A DNA stretch of 64,000 nucleotides. Source: Callipepla californica brunnescens. Its lineage: Eukaryota; Chordata; Aves; Galliformes; Odontophoridae. Below the pieces are notes generated by a model. It was not told the DNA's origin. It saw nothing but the letters and a program-made list of their open reading frames with translations, and did no database searches. The stretch lies in the NCBI GenBank assembly GCA_023055505.1, contig JALIRH010000031.1, positions 3,240,823 through 3,304,822 on the forward strand. The letters are read 5' to 3'. Positions 22,062 to 35,900 of this stretch are shown here, piece after piece (position 1 is the first letter of the stretch; each line of letters starts with the position of its first letter). The position numbers and the translations under genes were made by a program.

Positions 22062-23928
22062 TTCTGTTTTATGAAGGAGAACTGCAGTACTCCTTCTGCA
22101 GTAAAGGAGAACAAAAAATCCTTTTATAAATATATTAACAGTAAAAGAAGAACTAAGGAGAATTTCCCTCCTTTACTTGATGCGGCAGGGAATGTAACCA
22201 CAGAGGATAAGGAAAAGGCTGAGGTTCTCAATGCCTTCTTCACGTCTGTCTTTAACAGACAGACCAGTTATCCTCAGGATACTCCTCGCCCTGACCTGGA
22301 AGTCTGGGACAAAGCGCATCATACACCCCCTGTGATCCCAGCAGAGACAGTCAGAGACCTGCTCCTCCATCTGAAGTGCCACAAGTCCATGGGGCCAGAT
22401 GGGATCCACCCAAGGGTGCTGAGGGAGCTGGCAGAGGTGATTGCCAAGCCGCTTTCTGCCATCTATCAGCATTCCTGGTCATCTGGAGAGGTCCCGCAAG
22501 ATTGGAGGCTTGCCGATGTGACTCCCATCTACAAGAAAGGCCGTAAGGAAGATCCGGGGAACTACAGGCCCGTCAGCCTGACCTCGGTATCAGGGAAAGT
22601 TATGGAGCAATTGATCTTGAGGGAGATCACACGGCACGTGCATGGCAATCAGGGGATCAGACCCAGCCAGCACGGGTTCACAAAGGGCAAGTCATGCTTG
22701 TCCAACCTCATCTCCTTCTACGACTGGGTGACCAGACTGGTAGATGAGGGAAAGGCTGTTGATGTAGTCTACCTGGACTTCAGCAAAGCCTTTGACACGG
22801 TCTCCCACAGTATTCTCCTGCAGAAGCTGGCAGCCCATGGTGTGGACAGGTTCACTCTTCTCTGGGTTGAGAATTGGCTAGAGGGCCGTGCCCAGCGGGT
22901 AGTGGTTAATGGAGTCAAGTCCAGCTGGCGTCCTGTCACGAGTGGTGTCCCCCAAGGGTCAGTATTGGGGCCCGTCTTGTTTAATATCTTTATTGATGAC
23001 CTGGATGAGGGGATTGAGTGTACCCTCAGTAAGTTTGCGGATGACACCAAGTTGGGAGGATGTGTTGATCTGCCTGAGGGTAGGGAGGCCCTTCAGCGGG
23101 ATCTGGATAGGCTAGACAGTTGGGCTGAGGTCAATGGGATGAGGTTCAGTAAGGCCAAGTGCCGGGTCCTGCACTTTGGCCACAATAACCCCATGCAATG
23201 CTATAGGCTTGGGGCAGAATGGCTTGAGGAGTGTATAGAGGAAAAGGACCTGGGGGTGTTGGTTGATGCTCGGCTCAGCATGAGCCGGCAGTGTGCCCAG
23301 GTGGCCAAGAAGGCCAATGGCATCCTGGCCTGTATTAGGAATAGTGTGGCCAGCAGGAGCAGGGAGGTGATCATCCCCCTGTACTCAGCTCTGGTGCGGC
23401 CGCACCTCGAGTACTGCGTTCAGTTTTGGGCCCCTCACTACAAGAGAGACATCGAGGCCCTGGAGCGTGTTCAGAGAAGGGCAACAAAACTGGTGAGGGG
23501 TCTGGAGCACAAGTCTTACGAGGAGCGGCTGAAGGAGCTGGGATTGTTTAGTTTGGGGAAAAGGAGGCTCAGAGGAGACCTCATCGCACTCTACCACTTC
23601 CTGAAGGGAGGCTGTGGTGAGGAGGGGATCGGCCTCTTCTCCCAGGTAACTAATGACAGGACGAGAGGGAATGGCCACAAGTTGTGCCGGGGAAGATTTA
23701 GATTAGACTTGAGGAAAATTTTTTTCTCTGAGAGAGTGGTCCGGCACTGGAATGGCCTGCCTAGGGAGGTGGTTGAGGCACCGTCCCTAGCGCTGTTCAA
23801 GAAGCGTTTAGATGAGGTGCTGAGGGATTTGATTTAGTAGCTTGGTGGGTAGGGATGGTGGTGTGAGGAAGGTTGGACTAGATGATCTTGTAGGTCCTTT
23901 CCAACCTAATGTATCTATGAATCTATGA
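22062..23928 (+). mobile_element. CR1 LINE, sense, 5' truncated, with open ORF2
   Basis: About 1.87 kb. The 5' end lies near 22062, cutting off ORF1 and the endonuclease. The 3' UTR ends at TCCAACCTAATGT followed by two copies of ATCTATGA (23913-23920, 23921-23928), the tandem 8-bp tail that defines bird CR1. The open reading frame and clean tail mark it as the youngest CR1 in the window. Confidence 0.95.
22071..23837 (+). CDS. CR1 ORF2 reverse transcriptase, N-terminally truncated, uninterrupted
   Basis: 588 codons with no stop or frameshift. Non-LTR reverse transcriptase landmarks: [10 protein letters not shown] (161-170), YLDFSKAFD (234-242, first catalytic Asp), [14 protein letters not shown] (291-304) and FADD (322-325, the catalytic Asp pair), then the CR1 C-terminal domain to the stop. 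The start Met is simply the first in the truncated frame; the real protein would begin in the missing 5' part with the APE-type endonuclease. No promoter is retained, so autonomous activity is not expected. Confidence 0.9.
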   Translation: MKENCSTPSAVKENKKSFYKYINSKRRTKENFPPLLDAAGNVTTEDKEKAEVLNAFFTSVFNRQTSYPQDTPRPDLEVWDKAHHTPPVIPAETVRDLLLHLKCHKSMGPDGIHPRVLRELAEVIAKPLSAIYQHSWSSGEVPQDWRLADVTPIYKKGRKEDPGNYRPVSLTSVSGKVMEQLILREITRHVHGNQGIRPSQHGFTKGKSCLSNLISFYDWVTRLVDEGKAVDVVYLDFSKAFDTVSHSILLQKLAAHGVDRFTLLWVENWLEGRAQRVVVNGVKSSWRPVTSGVPQGSVLGPVLFNIFIDDLDEGIECTLSKFADDTKLGGCVDLPEGREALQRDLDRLDSWAEVNGMRFSKAKCRVLHFGHNNPMQCYRLGAEWLEECIEEKDLGVLVDARLSMSRQCAQVAKKANGILACIRNSVASRSREVIIPLYSALVRPHLEYCVQFWAPHYKRDIEALERVQRRATKLVRGLEHKSYEERLKELGLFSLGKRRLRGDLIALYHFLKGGCGEEGIGLFSQVTNDRTRGNGHKLCRGRFRLDLRKIFFSERVVRHWNGLPREVVEAPSLALFKKRLDEVLRDLI

Positions 23929-26900
23929 ACTGATGTCAGACTTCTAGTCATAGAAACAAGATGTAAACTTACAGTAATTAAGCCAGAGACCTCCTTGGCA
24001 ATGGACCTGAGTAACTACTACTCAAAGAGTATTCTGGGAGCCTGATTGGAGTCATGGCTCTTTTTGAAACCTTCCTCATCCAAGCCCTCAGTCAGACATG
24101 TGAGTTGTGAACATGGTATAGAAGATGATAATATATATAGTATCCATGACAGTATACTGTAGGTTACTCTGCATCTCATCACACAGACCACAGTGCTCAC
24201 AGAAACTTGGTAGCTATTGCTACCAAGTCCACTGTTGTATCCATCTTGTGTGACATACAAGGATTAATGAATGGAGGGGAGAGCAACTCAGCAGAAACTT
24301 GAGGGGTCAGCTGGTATATGTTTTGTGCCAGTGTAAAGGAGATGGAATAGTCATTTCTATTAGTCGAGGGGCAATAAATACAAAACACGATAAACCCAGC
24401 TATGCTGTTTACAAAAATACTGTTAAGTAAGAGATACTGAAAGCAAAGATAGTTTTGATTCACACCAGTGTAACTGAGACGATGTTCTGGGACAAGGAAT
24501 TTCAGAGACCTCATGATCAAACAGGGAATAGCAGTAGAGATAAAGAGAACTCAAGAGAAAAATATCTCCTCCGAATGATTGCCTTTTCGTTGGCTTAGAC
24601 TGGGGCAGTTACAAAATGTGGATGCTCAGGTCCTGATAGGAAAAGCACTATGCATCTCATAGCAGATATTGTAGTCTATAATGTCATTTTAATGGCCACA
24701 CAATCTCTCTTTGTTATGAAAAGCACAGACGAACCACTGATTCTAATCCTCGTAAAAACACATCCAATGGATGGAATTGTTCTACTTTTCATAGATATCT
24801 AGTGCTAAACAGTGAAACCATTCACAGGGAGCTGTATTTTTACAACTCTTCTCAAGTCATTCACACAATACAGTGCAGATTGCAATTGAAGTGCTTACAT
24901 GACCAGTACCTACCTAGCCTGAAACTTCCTATTCTAAGCTTTCAAGCTACCTTACTCAGTAGCTTGAAATTTTGCAAAAAATCTATAGGCAGGCATTTTC
25001 TTGTTTAAATACCTGCTTCAAGATGATCTTTCAGGAAAAGAAACTGGGAAGTAGTTCAGCCATTTTGGTGTTCCCAAGTGCAGATAAAAATGTCAACTTT
25101 ATGGAATAAGAGGTGACCAGAGTTCCTCAGAGAACAGAAGAGATTCCATGTTCATACGTAGGAAATGCAGTGCCTGTGCAAATTATGTGCAAAAGAAGAG
25201 CTGGAGCCCTCTACCTGAACTTTACTGTGCTATAAATCTGTTAGACAATCACACCTGCACAAGTTTAGCAGGCTTAGGTCCTTGGAAAATCTACACTTTG
25301 CAGGTATGGCTAAGTCTCATTTGTTCTAACAGTGCAACCAACCTGTCTATTACTCGTGTCCATGTGGCGTTTAACATCCTGCAGGGGTGAAGCTGAACCC
25401 AAAAGAGGAGGTAGGAAAAGGAAAGAAACAGACACAGAGACACCTTGATTCTTGTTCCCCTGTGCTGCAGGCATGGACCCTGGAGCTCTTGGGTACAGAT
25501 CATCTGCTACCTGGGAAGCTTGGATTAACCTTGGGGGCTGATGTGGGGTCTTGCCCTGTGGATGCCCCATGGCTCCAATATTTCTCATTGCCTGTTTTTC
25601 AGAGATGTGCAGTCTTGCTCCCTGCTGCTACTGATGTTCTGCAGTGTGTGTTACATACAGGTCATGATGGGTGAAGAGAGAGATCGTGTGCTTGGTTACA
25701 ATGGAAATAGAGGTGCATGTTAGTGCTCTCTTATGTACCTCTGAAACCAGGTTTTCAAAGTTGATGGAGAAAATGGAGGAATATCCTCACCGTAGAACTG
25801 GAAGTCCTACAACTTCTTGGGGAGATTTAGAGGGAACTGAGCAGTGAAGGACTCTGTTTTCTGACTCGTAGGCACACAGCTCAAAGTAAGTTTCCCTAGT
25901 TCTTGGGAAACATCTGATTTTGTTGGCACTTCCTTGCCACCAAATGCTTCTGCTGTGGCTGAATGGCTGTTCGCAAACGGAATTTTGACAAGCCAGCTGA
26001 GGTGGTGAGGCCTTTCTAAAGGACAAGGACCTAAGTGCTGTCCTTGGCTGAGCTGCATTACGGATGCAGATGTCTCCAGCCTACTGAGACATCAGTGCTA
26101 AGTGCTGGGCCCTTCAGCCAGAGGCCTCAGTGCTAGCAGCCAATGACCCTCCTGCATGAGTAGCAGAACTGTGGTTTCAAGGCGGTGAGCAATGATCTGG
26201 TTATTCTGCTTTCAAAAGCAGAAATGACAATTTTCCTTTCATTTCCCTTCCTGCCACAGCCTGTGACCCCTCAGGATAAGCTGCTGTGGGGTGGCAGGTT
26301 GGGTGCCGATGGCCTGTGGCTGCAGGGCTGAGGCTGCTGTGGCTCTGTCAGGAAGGTGGAGGCAGGTGGGATCTGTGACTCTGCACTGCAGTGCATGTCT
26401 CATGCCCTGCCTCTCAGGCACTGGAGGATGATGTACCTGCTGAAAGCACCCCACTCCCTGAGGGGGAGCACTGCCATATCCGATTGACATGATTATTTTG
26501 GTGAAGCAGAACTCTGGGGGAGGCAGTATTCTGTTGTGCTCTCACTGGAAATTACTTCAGCCTCTATTTGAAACAGCTAGCTGCTCCAGCAGTCAGTGCG
26601 GTGGTGCTTGTGCTACCCACAGCTGTATTGCTTTAAGGAGAGTCTGATTCTCCAGATCAGTTTTTCCTGAGGTGCTGTGGAGTACTGTCTGAAGTGCAAC
26701 CACATGAGTGGCTGTGGACTTCACTCTCATTATGAACAGATTTTGCTGCTGTACAGTACTCCCCAATTTGCTGCAAGATAACTCTGTTTTCTAAAATGTG
26801 GTTTAAAGGCTCAGCTCTATCAGCGAATGAGATAGTTCATGGGATTATTTAATTGGTCATTAATGTTGTCTTTGGATGATATAAAGGAAAAGCTGTCTGC

Positions 26901-29900
26901 CACACAGTTATACTATGCCTCCGTTAATAGCCCATTAAAGAATACTTTGTAGTGTCTTATTTTTTAAATTGTTCACCTCCTTTTGTTTGGGAATAAGAGG
27001 GTATAAATTGAATTTATCTAGCTCTTGGAACTTAAAACCTGTTATCTTCTCATCTAGCACACCGTAACAATGGGGCAGAGAGATCGGACTAATCTGTCTG
27101 GAATTTATTTAAAATAAAAAATAGTGAGTTCTATTAGCAACAGCATATAAAGCAACTCTAAAGGGTAGGGTCTTGTGCATATACTTTGGCTTTCTAAATC
27201 CCAAACAGGCTATTGAGGACACCCGTGTGGCACCAGTCTGGCATATGGATTTTAGGGTGGGGAGCTCAGCTGTCGGAGCAGGATGAGGGGCCCTGGACCC
27301 CACCAGGGGTGTCTTCCACTAAGCAGAGGTAAGCACCCCAACTTCATAATGCCCTCTGTAGGCAGCACAAACCTCAGCCACATGAAGGTTCAGCATGGAG
27401 TGCTGGTGCATCTTAACAGGTTTGAGAATGGTATAAGTCAGGGCCAAATGAGCAAGTTATAATCAGACAGTCGAATTTGGAAAAACTGGGCGCATGTTTG
27501 CCCAAAGGAATGCTTTGCAATTACCCACTTACCCAGTGCTCCTTCTGCCTTTGGCTCTGCTTTCCAAGTCATCCTTCCCATCATCTGCCTGTAATCCAAA
27601 TACAAGACCTTTACAGTTAGTGATATTTAATGTACACACATTGCCCAGAAAGGAACTAGTAATTAGCCAAAGAGCAGAATGAAGTTAGGAAATTTACTTG
27701 TTGGCATTGGATTCCATGCTATGAAGACCTGCAAAGGCCAACAGAAAAGGAGCTCAGCTTGACTGGATCATCTGGTTCAAGGCCTGAGTCACTTCTCTGG
27801 CAGAGACTGAGGGGCATACACAATCAGCACAGGGGATGCTGGCTTGTTTTCTCTTAGATTTTCTAGTCTACAAGTGCAACCTTTGTTTTACTTCATTCTT
27901 AACAGTATAAGCTCTGTAGGACAAAGGGACTCATCTTTTTCTTGCTTTTACAGTGGCTGGTGTTCCTTGGCTACTTTATGACAGCAGCTGCTCCTCAGAG
28001 GTCTATTGCATTTTTTGACCCTTGTCAAAGACACCCAGGATTTAGTCAAGGCAAAAGGAAGCCCTAAGGTCTATGATGAATTGTTAGAACAAGAATGCTG
28101 AAGTAGCTGCTCTGTCACTCTGTTACAGGGCTCCAATTTAAGTTTAGAGTCACTTTTTTCTTTCCCACTGCTGGAATTGTTGAAATAAGCCACCACTGCA
28201 GAAAACAGCCTTCAATTTTATTTTCATGTACAACTCAAGGGTTGTATGTTTGGTTTTCTTTAAGGAGGCTACTCATCCATTTTTGTGCTGCCAGTGTGAA
28301 ATGATGGCACTTGATTGCTAAAGACACAGAGCTGCAAATATCGTGTCTGATGACTTTCATTAGAAGGAGAACTCCCCTGAAAGTGGTGCTGCTCAGCAGG
28401 GCTAATTTCAAGTGCTTTTTCTCTCACAGATGGATGTGTAGGGTGTTTGGGGTGTAGCAGCTCCAGTTCTCAGGCAGAAATCCAGGAAAAGGTTGTCTCT
28501 TCTGGCAAACTGGTGTGTGAACTATAGTCCCTAAAGAGTTTGTTACCTGGCTCTGGAAATCAACTGTTACATGTCACAGTAATAAGATGGAAGAAAAATG
28601 GTAGGGCGTTTGTCATCAGCTGCAGTCCTTTGAATTATTGCTCTGTATCTCTTCCTGTAAGAGATGAATTTCTGAGACAAAGAGAATACTGTCACAATAA
28701 AGGATAAAAACAGCAAGACCAAACCTGGATTTAAGCCAAATCCTCTGCTTCAAAGCACTCAGTGCTTTTTAGAGATGTTCTCTTCATTTTTAAAATTCAA
28801 CATATTATAATAGCTAAAAATAAGCAATCATCAGAAGTCTCATCATTTTTTCCCCTTGGTTGTATAATCCTTTATCACTTGCTGCTATACATTTCTAATT
28901 CACTTCTACAGTATGATGTGACCAATGATACTGAAGTACTCTATAAATACTAACTAGACACTGTAATAAATAATCCTGATAGTTCACAACATTTTTATTT
29001 CCTACAAAAGGAAATTTATACTTGTGTATCTTTGCAATCTTGTATGATTCTTTAACTGGAATCAAACCAGAGGCTATCTTTCTACCAATTATTTATCTTT
29101 CTTTCCTATACATGTGAACACCTTTCAGAAGCAAGAAACAAAAAAAAACCCACAGCATATCCCTAACTGTACCTAGAGCAAAAAATTCCAACTTGTAATG
29201 CAATACTCAAACAAGACTGTTAATTGCAAAAGAGCATTAGTTTGAGTGTCAGACCACAGAAGTGGTCTGACAGAGCTGGAGGTGCCCAGATGCTACTGAG
29301 CATTAGAAAGTTGGTATTACATACAAAAATAGTCACATTTTTTTCCCACTTCCAAGGAATTTAAGATAATTTTCTGCATATCCTGGCTTTCAAAAATGGC
29401 CCAACATTTTGGAAGCTTTTTGAATACAAAGGTCATAATGATACTTTGAATTTGTGGTGAGACTTGGTCAATTTCAATCCTGTGAGAATGTGGAAATCAC
29501 TTCTAATTTTTGTTGCTGTTGACTCTTTAAAATAATAGAGTTTATTGATGGAAGTTGTACAGTTTACTTAGTGGTTTCCTTATTCTAATAAGAATTTTGG
29601 TCACTTATTTTATTGCACATTAGTATGTAATCTGAATCTATCTGTTTGGCAAATCTGGTGCCTACCTGTGAAGTACAATCATGAAAAAGTCCTCAAGTAA
29701 GCAGTCCCCTTTAAAGAGGCCCAATTTCAATTTTTGCTTTGTATAATAAACCTCTTGTTTCTAAGATGCTGAATAATTAGAGAAAATCAGTCTTTGAACT
29801 TTTTCAAGCCTCTTAATACTCTATAGTGCTCCAATCATAATACCAGCTACATTTGGTCATTACATTAGGCCACTTTCTTAGCACCATAGAACGGAGTTTT

Positions 29901-32900
29901 ACTCTTTACAGTAAATCTGTATGTACACTTATGGTGTCATAGTAAGAATGGTTAGCATGTGTACAGCACTGCGTGGAATTTTTTTACCTTGCAAAAGTTG
30001 TAATTGTAGGCATAAATATATTTATATCATATATGTTCCTCAAAAATATAAGTTAGATATGTATTGTGCAAGTAACAACTTGAGAACAAAGAAGAAACTA
30101 GTTTATATTTTGTGTATGAGAACATAAGTTTTGCTGCATAGCAAAGAATCATCCTGGCTAAAAAGCACTTTGATTGGTGTCATGAAGTTAATAAACCCAC
30201 ATATCACAATGCACTTAAGAATTTGCAGCAATATATTGTGAATGCTATAAAAAAGCACATTAAATTTTCAAATGTCAGAGAACTGTCTTTGTGAACTGGA
30301 AAATAAGTCGGAAAACCACCAAAATGCCAGGAGGGCAATCTGAACAGTGAAGGTGCTTAGGAACTGGATTGTAATTTGGGCAATAAACCCTGTTTATAAT
30401 AGTCTTCCAGTCATTAACTGTCTCTTCTGCCAGAGGGAACTGGGACTATTAACTTCTTCTGACTGAACCAGAGGGGAAAAGCAATAATTTCTTTTACAAG
30501 CAGAAGGAAAGGTTCTGCTCAATAAAGAACAATTAAACATTTCCTATAAAAGAGAATGCTCAGGAGTTCATACCACTGCCGGCTATCGAAACCTTTCTTT
30601 TGGCTCTTTGAAGGATATTTTGTGCCATTAAGATAAGTTTTTGTTTGTTTGTTTGTTTGTTTGTTTGTTTTTGTATCAATACAATCACAAGCTTGATAGA
30701 TGTCATATTTTGCTGGGAAGAATAGTTCCACTGGATGAATAGTGACTTAATGAATTTCTTTCTTGTCCCTAGCAGATAATCACTGATGGGATTTCAGAGA
30801 TGAGGGCTAAACCTTCTCTTTTATGCTGTTCTTTCTTCCTGTGTCTGAAGATGACTTTAATTATTCAGATAACTCTCCCTATCTCCACCTTTCACTTGCT
30901 ATTAATTTTTTGGGGGTAAAAGTATTTACTGCATTCCTATTGGATCAGTCAGATGTACAGGAAATTATACTCTATCACTATGTGCTTTATGAAGAAAAGT
31001 TTTCTTTCTATTTCCTTTTTTTTTTTTCTTTTTCCTGTACTATAAAGTTATTTCAGAGTTATTATTTCTGACAGAAGATTTAAATCTTAAGATCTTTGTC
31101 TGGGTCATAACATTTTGTGGTGCAAAAAGAAGAAATAGATCAGTCCTTTTAGCATAGAATTCACAAATGGGTGTCAGTGAAAGAAGAAAACATAACAGGC
31201 GTGGCTTCTAATCATAAGAGAAATGGCCCAGGATGGGAATGAATTCATTTTCACAATATATGGGTAGTATTTAGCCACATAAGTAATTTTCTTTCAAGGG
31301 AAAGAGTAATAAATTATTGTTAATTACTCTTTGAATTTATCATTATCAGTATATAACAGCCGTATCACTTTAGCAGTTTGTGAAAATGTGGTATTTCACA
31401 GGGTTTTATTAGTATCTGGATTGCTGTACAAAACAGCTTCCAAAAGAGGGAGGCAGCTTCATTTCTACTGCTTCCCATCCATCACCAGCTGGTGATCAAA
31501 GGATACAGGAGTAAAACAAACAATGAAAATTACTGCCCACATGCTGGTCCTCTTTTCTCTATGGTGTCTGCAGTAATTGAAACCCTGGCTTGACTAACTG
31601 CTGCTGAATTCATGCAGCATCTAGTGCCAAACAGAGCACCAATACCACTGCTATTTCAGAACTCCTTTTCCATAATGTTTCTAAGATCTGTTGTACTGTG
31701 GGACAAGTACTTCAACACTTAAGCAAAACCCTCACTGAAGGTTGAAAAGAATTTGACTTAACTGCACATATTGGCCCTTGATAATTTGTTCATGTTGCAT
31801 TAGAAGGTGCACATGCCTTATCTCACAGAAAAGTCACCCAACAGAAATCTTCTTGAGACCTACCCGTCATTCAAGCCTATCAGGATGGTTTAAAAATCCT
31901 GCTTGCAGTTCTTGGTTGTATAACTAAAAAAATTTAGTGAAGGAAGAATCATGGGAGAGAAAATACTTGAATGCAGATACATCTGCCAGAGAGGAAGTTG
32001 TGAGCAACTCCGGTGAAGCAACTTCGTTCTATCTCTACTGTACTGCCTTTCCCTTTACTGCTAGATAGGAAAAGGTTATTACAAAGAATACTTCGATGTT
32101 CTCTGTACTCCCTTGCTGCAAGGATTTTCAAAACCATAAAGCTAACAACACTATTTCATTTCTCCTTCAAATAGGAGTGATGAGAACATAACAGTGAGAT
32201 GGGTTACAGCTTCAGAAAGCTTGATGCTATCCTTCTGAATGTAGCAGAGGTAGACATTTATGGAAGATCAGATCACAGACTGCTGAAAAAGAAATAGAAT
32301 TTCTGTGACTGAATGCAGGGAAATGTTCAAGAACTTCTAACATTTCCCATTAGTGCAACAGAATTAGAAAAAGAAGGCAAATGTTAAGCCCTTCACTGGG
32401 TCAAAAATATAAGCACCAGGTGGCATTATGGGGCATAGTCCTCAGAAGGTCTGAGGACCTAAATTAATGTCCTCAAAGCCACTCACAATAATAAGAGAGT
32501 ATAGACTACTTTAGATAATTCTTGGTTGTGTAAGTAACAACTTATTTACAGACTGCTGGCTAAATTAAAAGATTTAGCGTCTCAGGACCTTGTTCAATTT
32601 CTAATTATCTTACCAAAGCAAAATAGGAATGATATGGGAGATTCGTGCAACTTTTGCAGAGGAAAGGAATGGGGAAATAAATGATTATAAAGCTCTACAA
32701 AAAGGCTACAAAAGAGATTCTTTTCATTAAACAAAAAGCAAACAGCAGAAAAAGTTTTTAAGGCTTCAAGTACTGTTAGGACTGGATCATCTACCTCAGT
32801 TTATTAAAAGGTGTCTGCCAGGCCTGACTTTCAGGTGTGTGCAGCTAAAGCATATATGAGAAATGGATTTGGCCTAAGGTCCTCATTCTCCTTGGGGAAA

Positions 32901-35900
32901 GGTACAAATAGCTAGCAGCAAAGAGAAATGGAGTTTTATGAGCCTTTGTTGATGAGATGGGCTTATAGCAAGTGAGAGACTTATAACTCAACAGCTGAAA
33001 TGTTGTGGGTTTATTCCAGTCTTCCATTTGATTAAAATTATGGCCATCAATTTTCTTCAAAATTAAGTGTATAGTAGCTCTCTCTGTGTGTCATATTTTT
33101 TGTTGGAAGTATTGGGAGCATTCTTCTAAGATTTTTTAAGAATCCATATTTTTAACACTTATTCTCCTATCCTAAATGTTCAAATGTTTATGTGTCCAAT
33201 ACTACATGACTTGATTTAAGCAAGAAATTTGTTCCCCTACTGAGAAAGGATCTACTCTATAGAGTCCCCTTAAATTGAAACACATTCAGCTCTAAAAAGC
33301 TTAAAAATACAGTGATGAACCATATACTTGTTTTTTCACAAAGACACTTGTCTCAGAGATTGCAGGTAAGAAAAAAAAAAAAAAGAAAATAGATGAAAAA
33401 TAAGAAGGTAGATTTTACATTGTATGTTTGATGAAGTTTCCCACACACTGAATCTCATGATACTGAGTGAGTTGAAGCATTGATGTGTGTGTACATCAAA
33501 AATACATGATATATCTGCCTTAGCTCCCTATATTCTCTTCAGAAATAAAAACAAGCATCTTCCTAAGGTATTACAGATTTTAATAATTGATTAGCTAAAG
33601 ATTTAATGTTATGTTTCATTTCTTCATTTATCTTTTCTCTGAGGCTGATGCTTTTGAAAGTCATTATTTGATGAGATCACGTAAATTCAGCAATCTTGGT
33701 GTTAAAGAAAAGGTGTAGGGTTCTCAAAAAAGCTTTTTTCAAAAAACTGTATTGCAGTTTACCAAGAAATGTGAAACACGATATTAAAACAGGAAAAATC
33801 AGTCATGAATTGCAAATGGACTGTGTTGATTTTGTTCAATCTGACCTGCTTTTATCAGATGTGAGCTATCCTTTGTGTAGGAAGTATTTAGTTTATCTGG
33901 GAAATACTCATTTTACTTTGCATATGACATGAAAATGAGTTTTAAGCCCTGCCTGTTAATATTTGAAAAAAATCTACATTTGGGTTTCTCTCAAATTGGT
34001 GTTTAACTATAGACTCTGAACACATGAGGGAGACAAAGACCTGGTAAATATGAGAGAGAGAGCAAAGCAGAGATCAGATTATTTTTTTTCCCCATTAGAA
34101 GTCTTCATACACAAAGCTTCTGAAAAGAAATACATAGAATGAATACAGCTGAGTTAAAAGTATTACAGGTGATTAATATTTTTATCCCATCATATTCATT
34201 TTTATTTTTTTTCAGTTGCCACGCGTACCCAATGAGGCTTTCAGGACATCCTGGGGAGAGAGCCCTTGGTGCTGTGCATCAGAGGCACTGCTCTCCTCTG
34301 TATTTCTCCTTTTTTATAATGATGTGACTGCCTTTCTAGCATTCACTACAGATTTTTACTGGTGGCAGTGACCTCACAGTGCAAGCTGCTGGAGGCTGTG
34401 GGTGTTTAAATTGGTTCTGTAGTTCTGAGTAGCTCAGAAAATCCAGAGAGAAAAAAACTGTCAGAACTTCAAGAAAACCATTGCATCTATGAGAAATATT
34501 AAGCAAATGCAATTGAGGACGCAGCTAGTGGCTAGAACTCCCTTCTCTGCTACTCCTCTTTCTAAGGCTGTGGCCTTGCTACCCATCTCTGTGTTTCTAA
34601 GGCCACCAGTCCCATACCACTGAGGTAGAAGAGACGACCTCACTGAACAGACTAATTCTGACCTAGGAATGTGATGTGAGGCATGTATCAAGGTTCACTT
34701 TCAGGTTCTTTATCCTGTGGGTAGATGTGCCTTGTAGGTCTGCAGAGTGGAAGCTAATCCTTGTTCTGGATGGAAAATGGGAGGTTTTCCTGTAAATTCA
34801 TTCCATTTTGTTGGTAAACTCATTTAAGTACATGCATTTGTCATTTATTTTTTGAGCAGGAAGGCTGAGAATGGAGTGCCACAGCTTATTAACTGGCAGT
34901 AACTTGAAACATAGCTTAAAAACTTGGCATTGAAATGATATTTGTGCTTGCAGGCTGAGTCTGTCTTCAGCCATGAGGCTACTAGCCTGATTTATTATCA
35001 CTTCTTGTGCAGAAACTGTGTGCACAGCATAGTTCATCATATTTGGGAGTTGGCAAGGGTAGCCTCAGACTCCTTCTGTTTATTCCTTGAGAAGTTGTCA
35101 GGACAACTGTGGGGATTCCAGCTGCATAAGTCTCTTAAGAACTTCATCCTATTTCCACACCCATGGAAATGAATGGCATTTATAGGCTGAGAAGGCAGAA
35201 GTGAAAGCATTAAATGAGGGCCAGTGTGTTGCAGGGGATGGTGGGACTAGGTGGCTCAGAAGGCTAATGAGAGGAATGTGCAAACCTCCATTTATTTCTG
35301 CAACGACGGTCACTGTTATCACCCGCTGGTTTCTCATGTCTTCTCCCAAGCAGGAGGCCTGTTTCCTAAAGCACAGCTGTTCTGCTCCTAAGGGATCTGT
35401 CTGACAGGAAGTAGCTTCTCTCATGAGATGCAAACACGCTGAGCCATCGTGGAGACAAGGCTCCTGAGAAACTTCAGGGAAATTCACTTTTGATAACATT
35501 TGCCCTTCAGTTCATACTGTTGTTCCTGTTTACTGTCCCTGTTTCACTGGTGTCCCCAGTGCACATGGGTGGCAGATGATCTGAGCGCACGCTGGAGGTA
35601 CACACCTGAACCAGATGATTGCTTTGTAAAAATGGGAGTGAAAGGGAAAGTCTGTGAATGGATTTCACACTGAGGATGAGCGTTAATGATCCTCAAGATC
35701 ACAGCTGCTACTCAGAGTGAATTAAGATTTTGTTTTAGGGCAGCACAACTAATCTTGTAGAGTGAAGAGAGGATCAAGAATATTGTTTTCTGCATCACAG
35801 CAGACATACTTCATAATAATAAGCAGAGAGACATCAAGGCTGTCACATCAATATCAGTGATTCCATCATGCAAACCCTGTCAGCAATACTGCATTATTTA

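Noticed and set aside
22769..23050. Minus-strand frame inside the intact CR1
   Set aside because: Antisense shadow of the reverse transcriptase frame; no family resemblance.
25370..26490. GC-richer patch with several short frames on both strands, considered as an exon cluster
   Set aside because: No frame carries a recognisable domain, no consistent GT-AG exon chain could be built, and there is no promoter-like CpG density.
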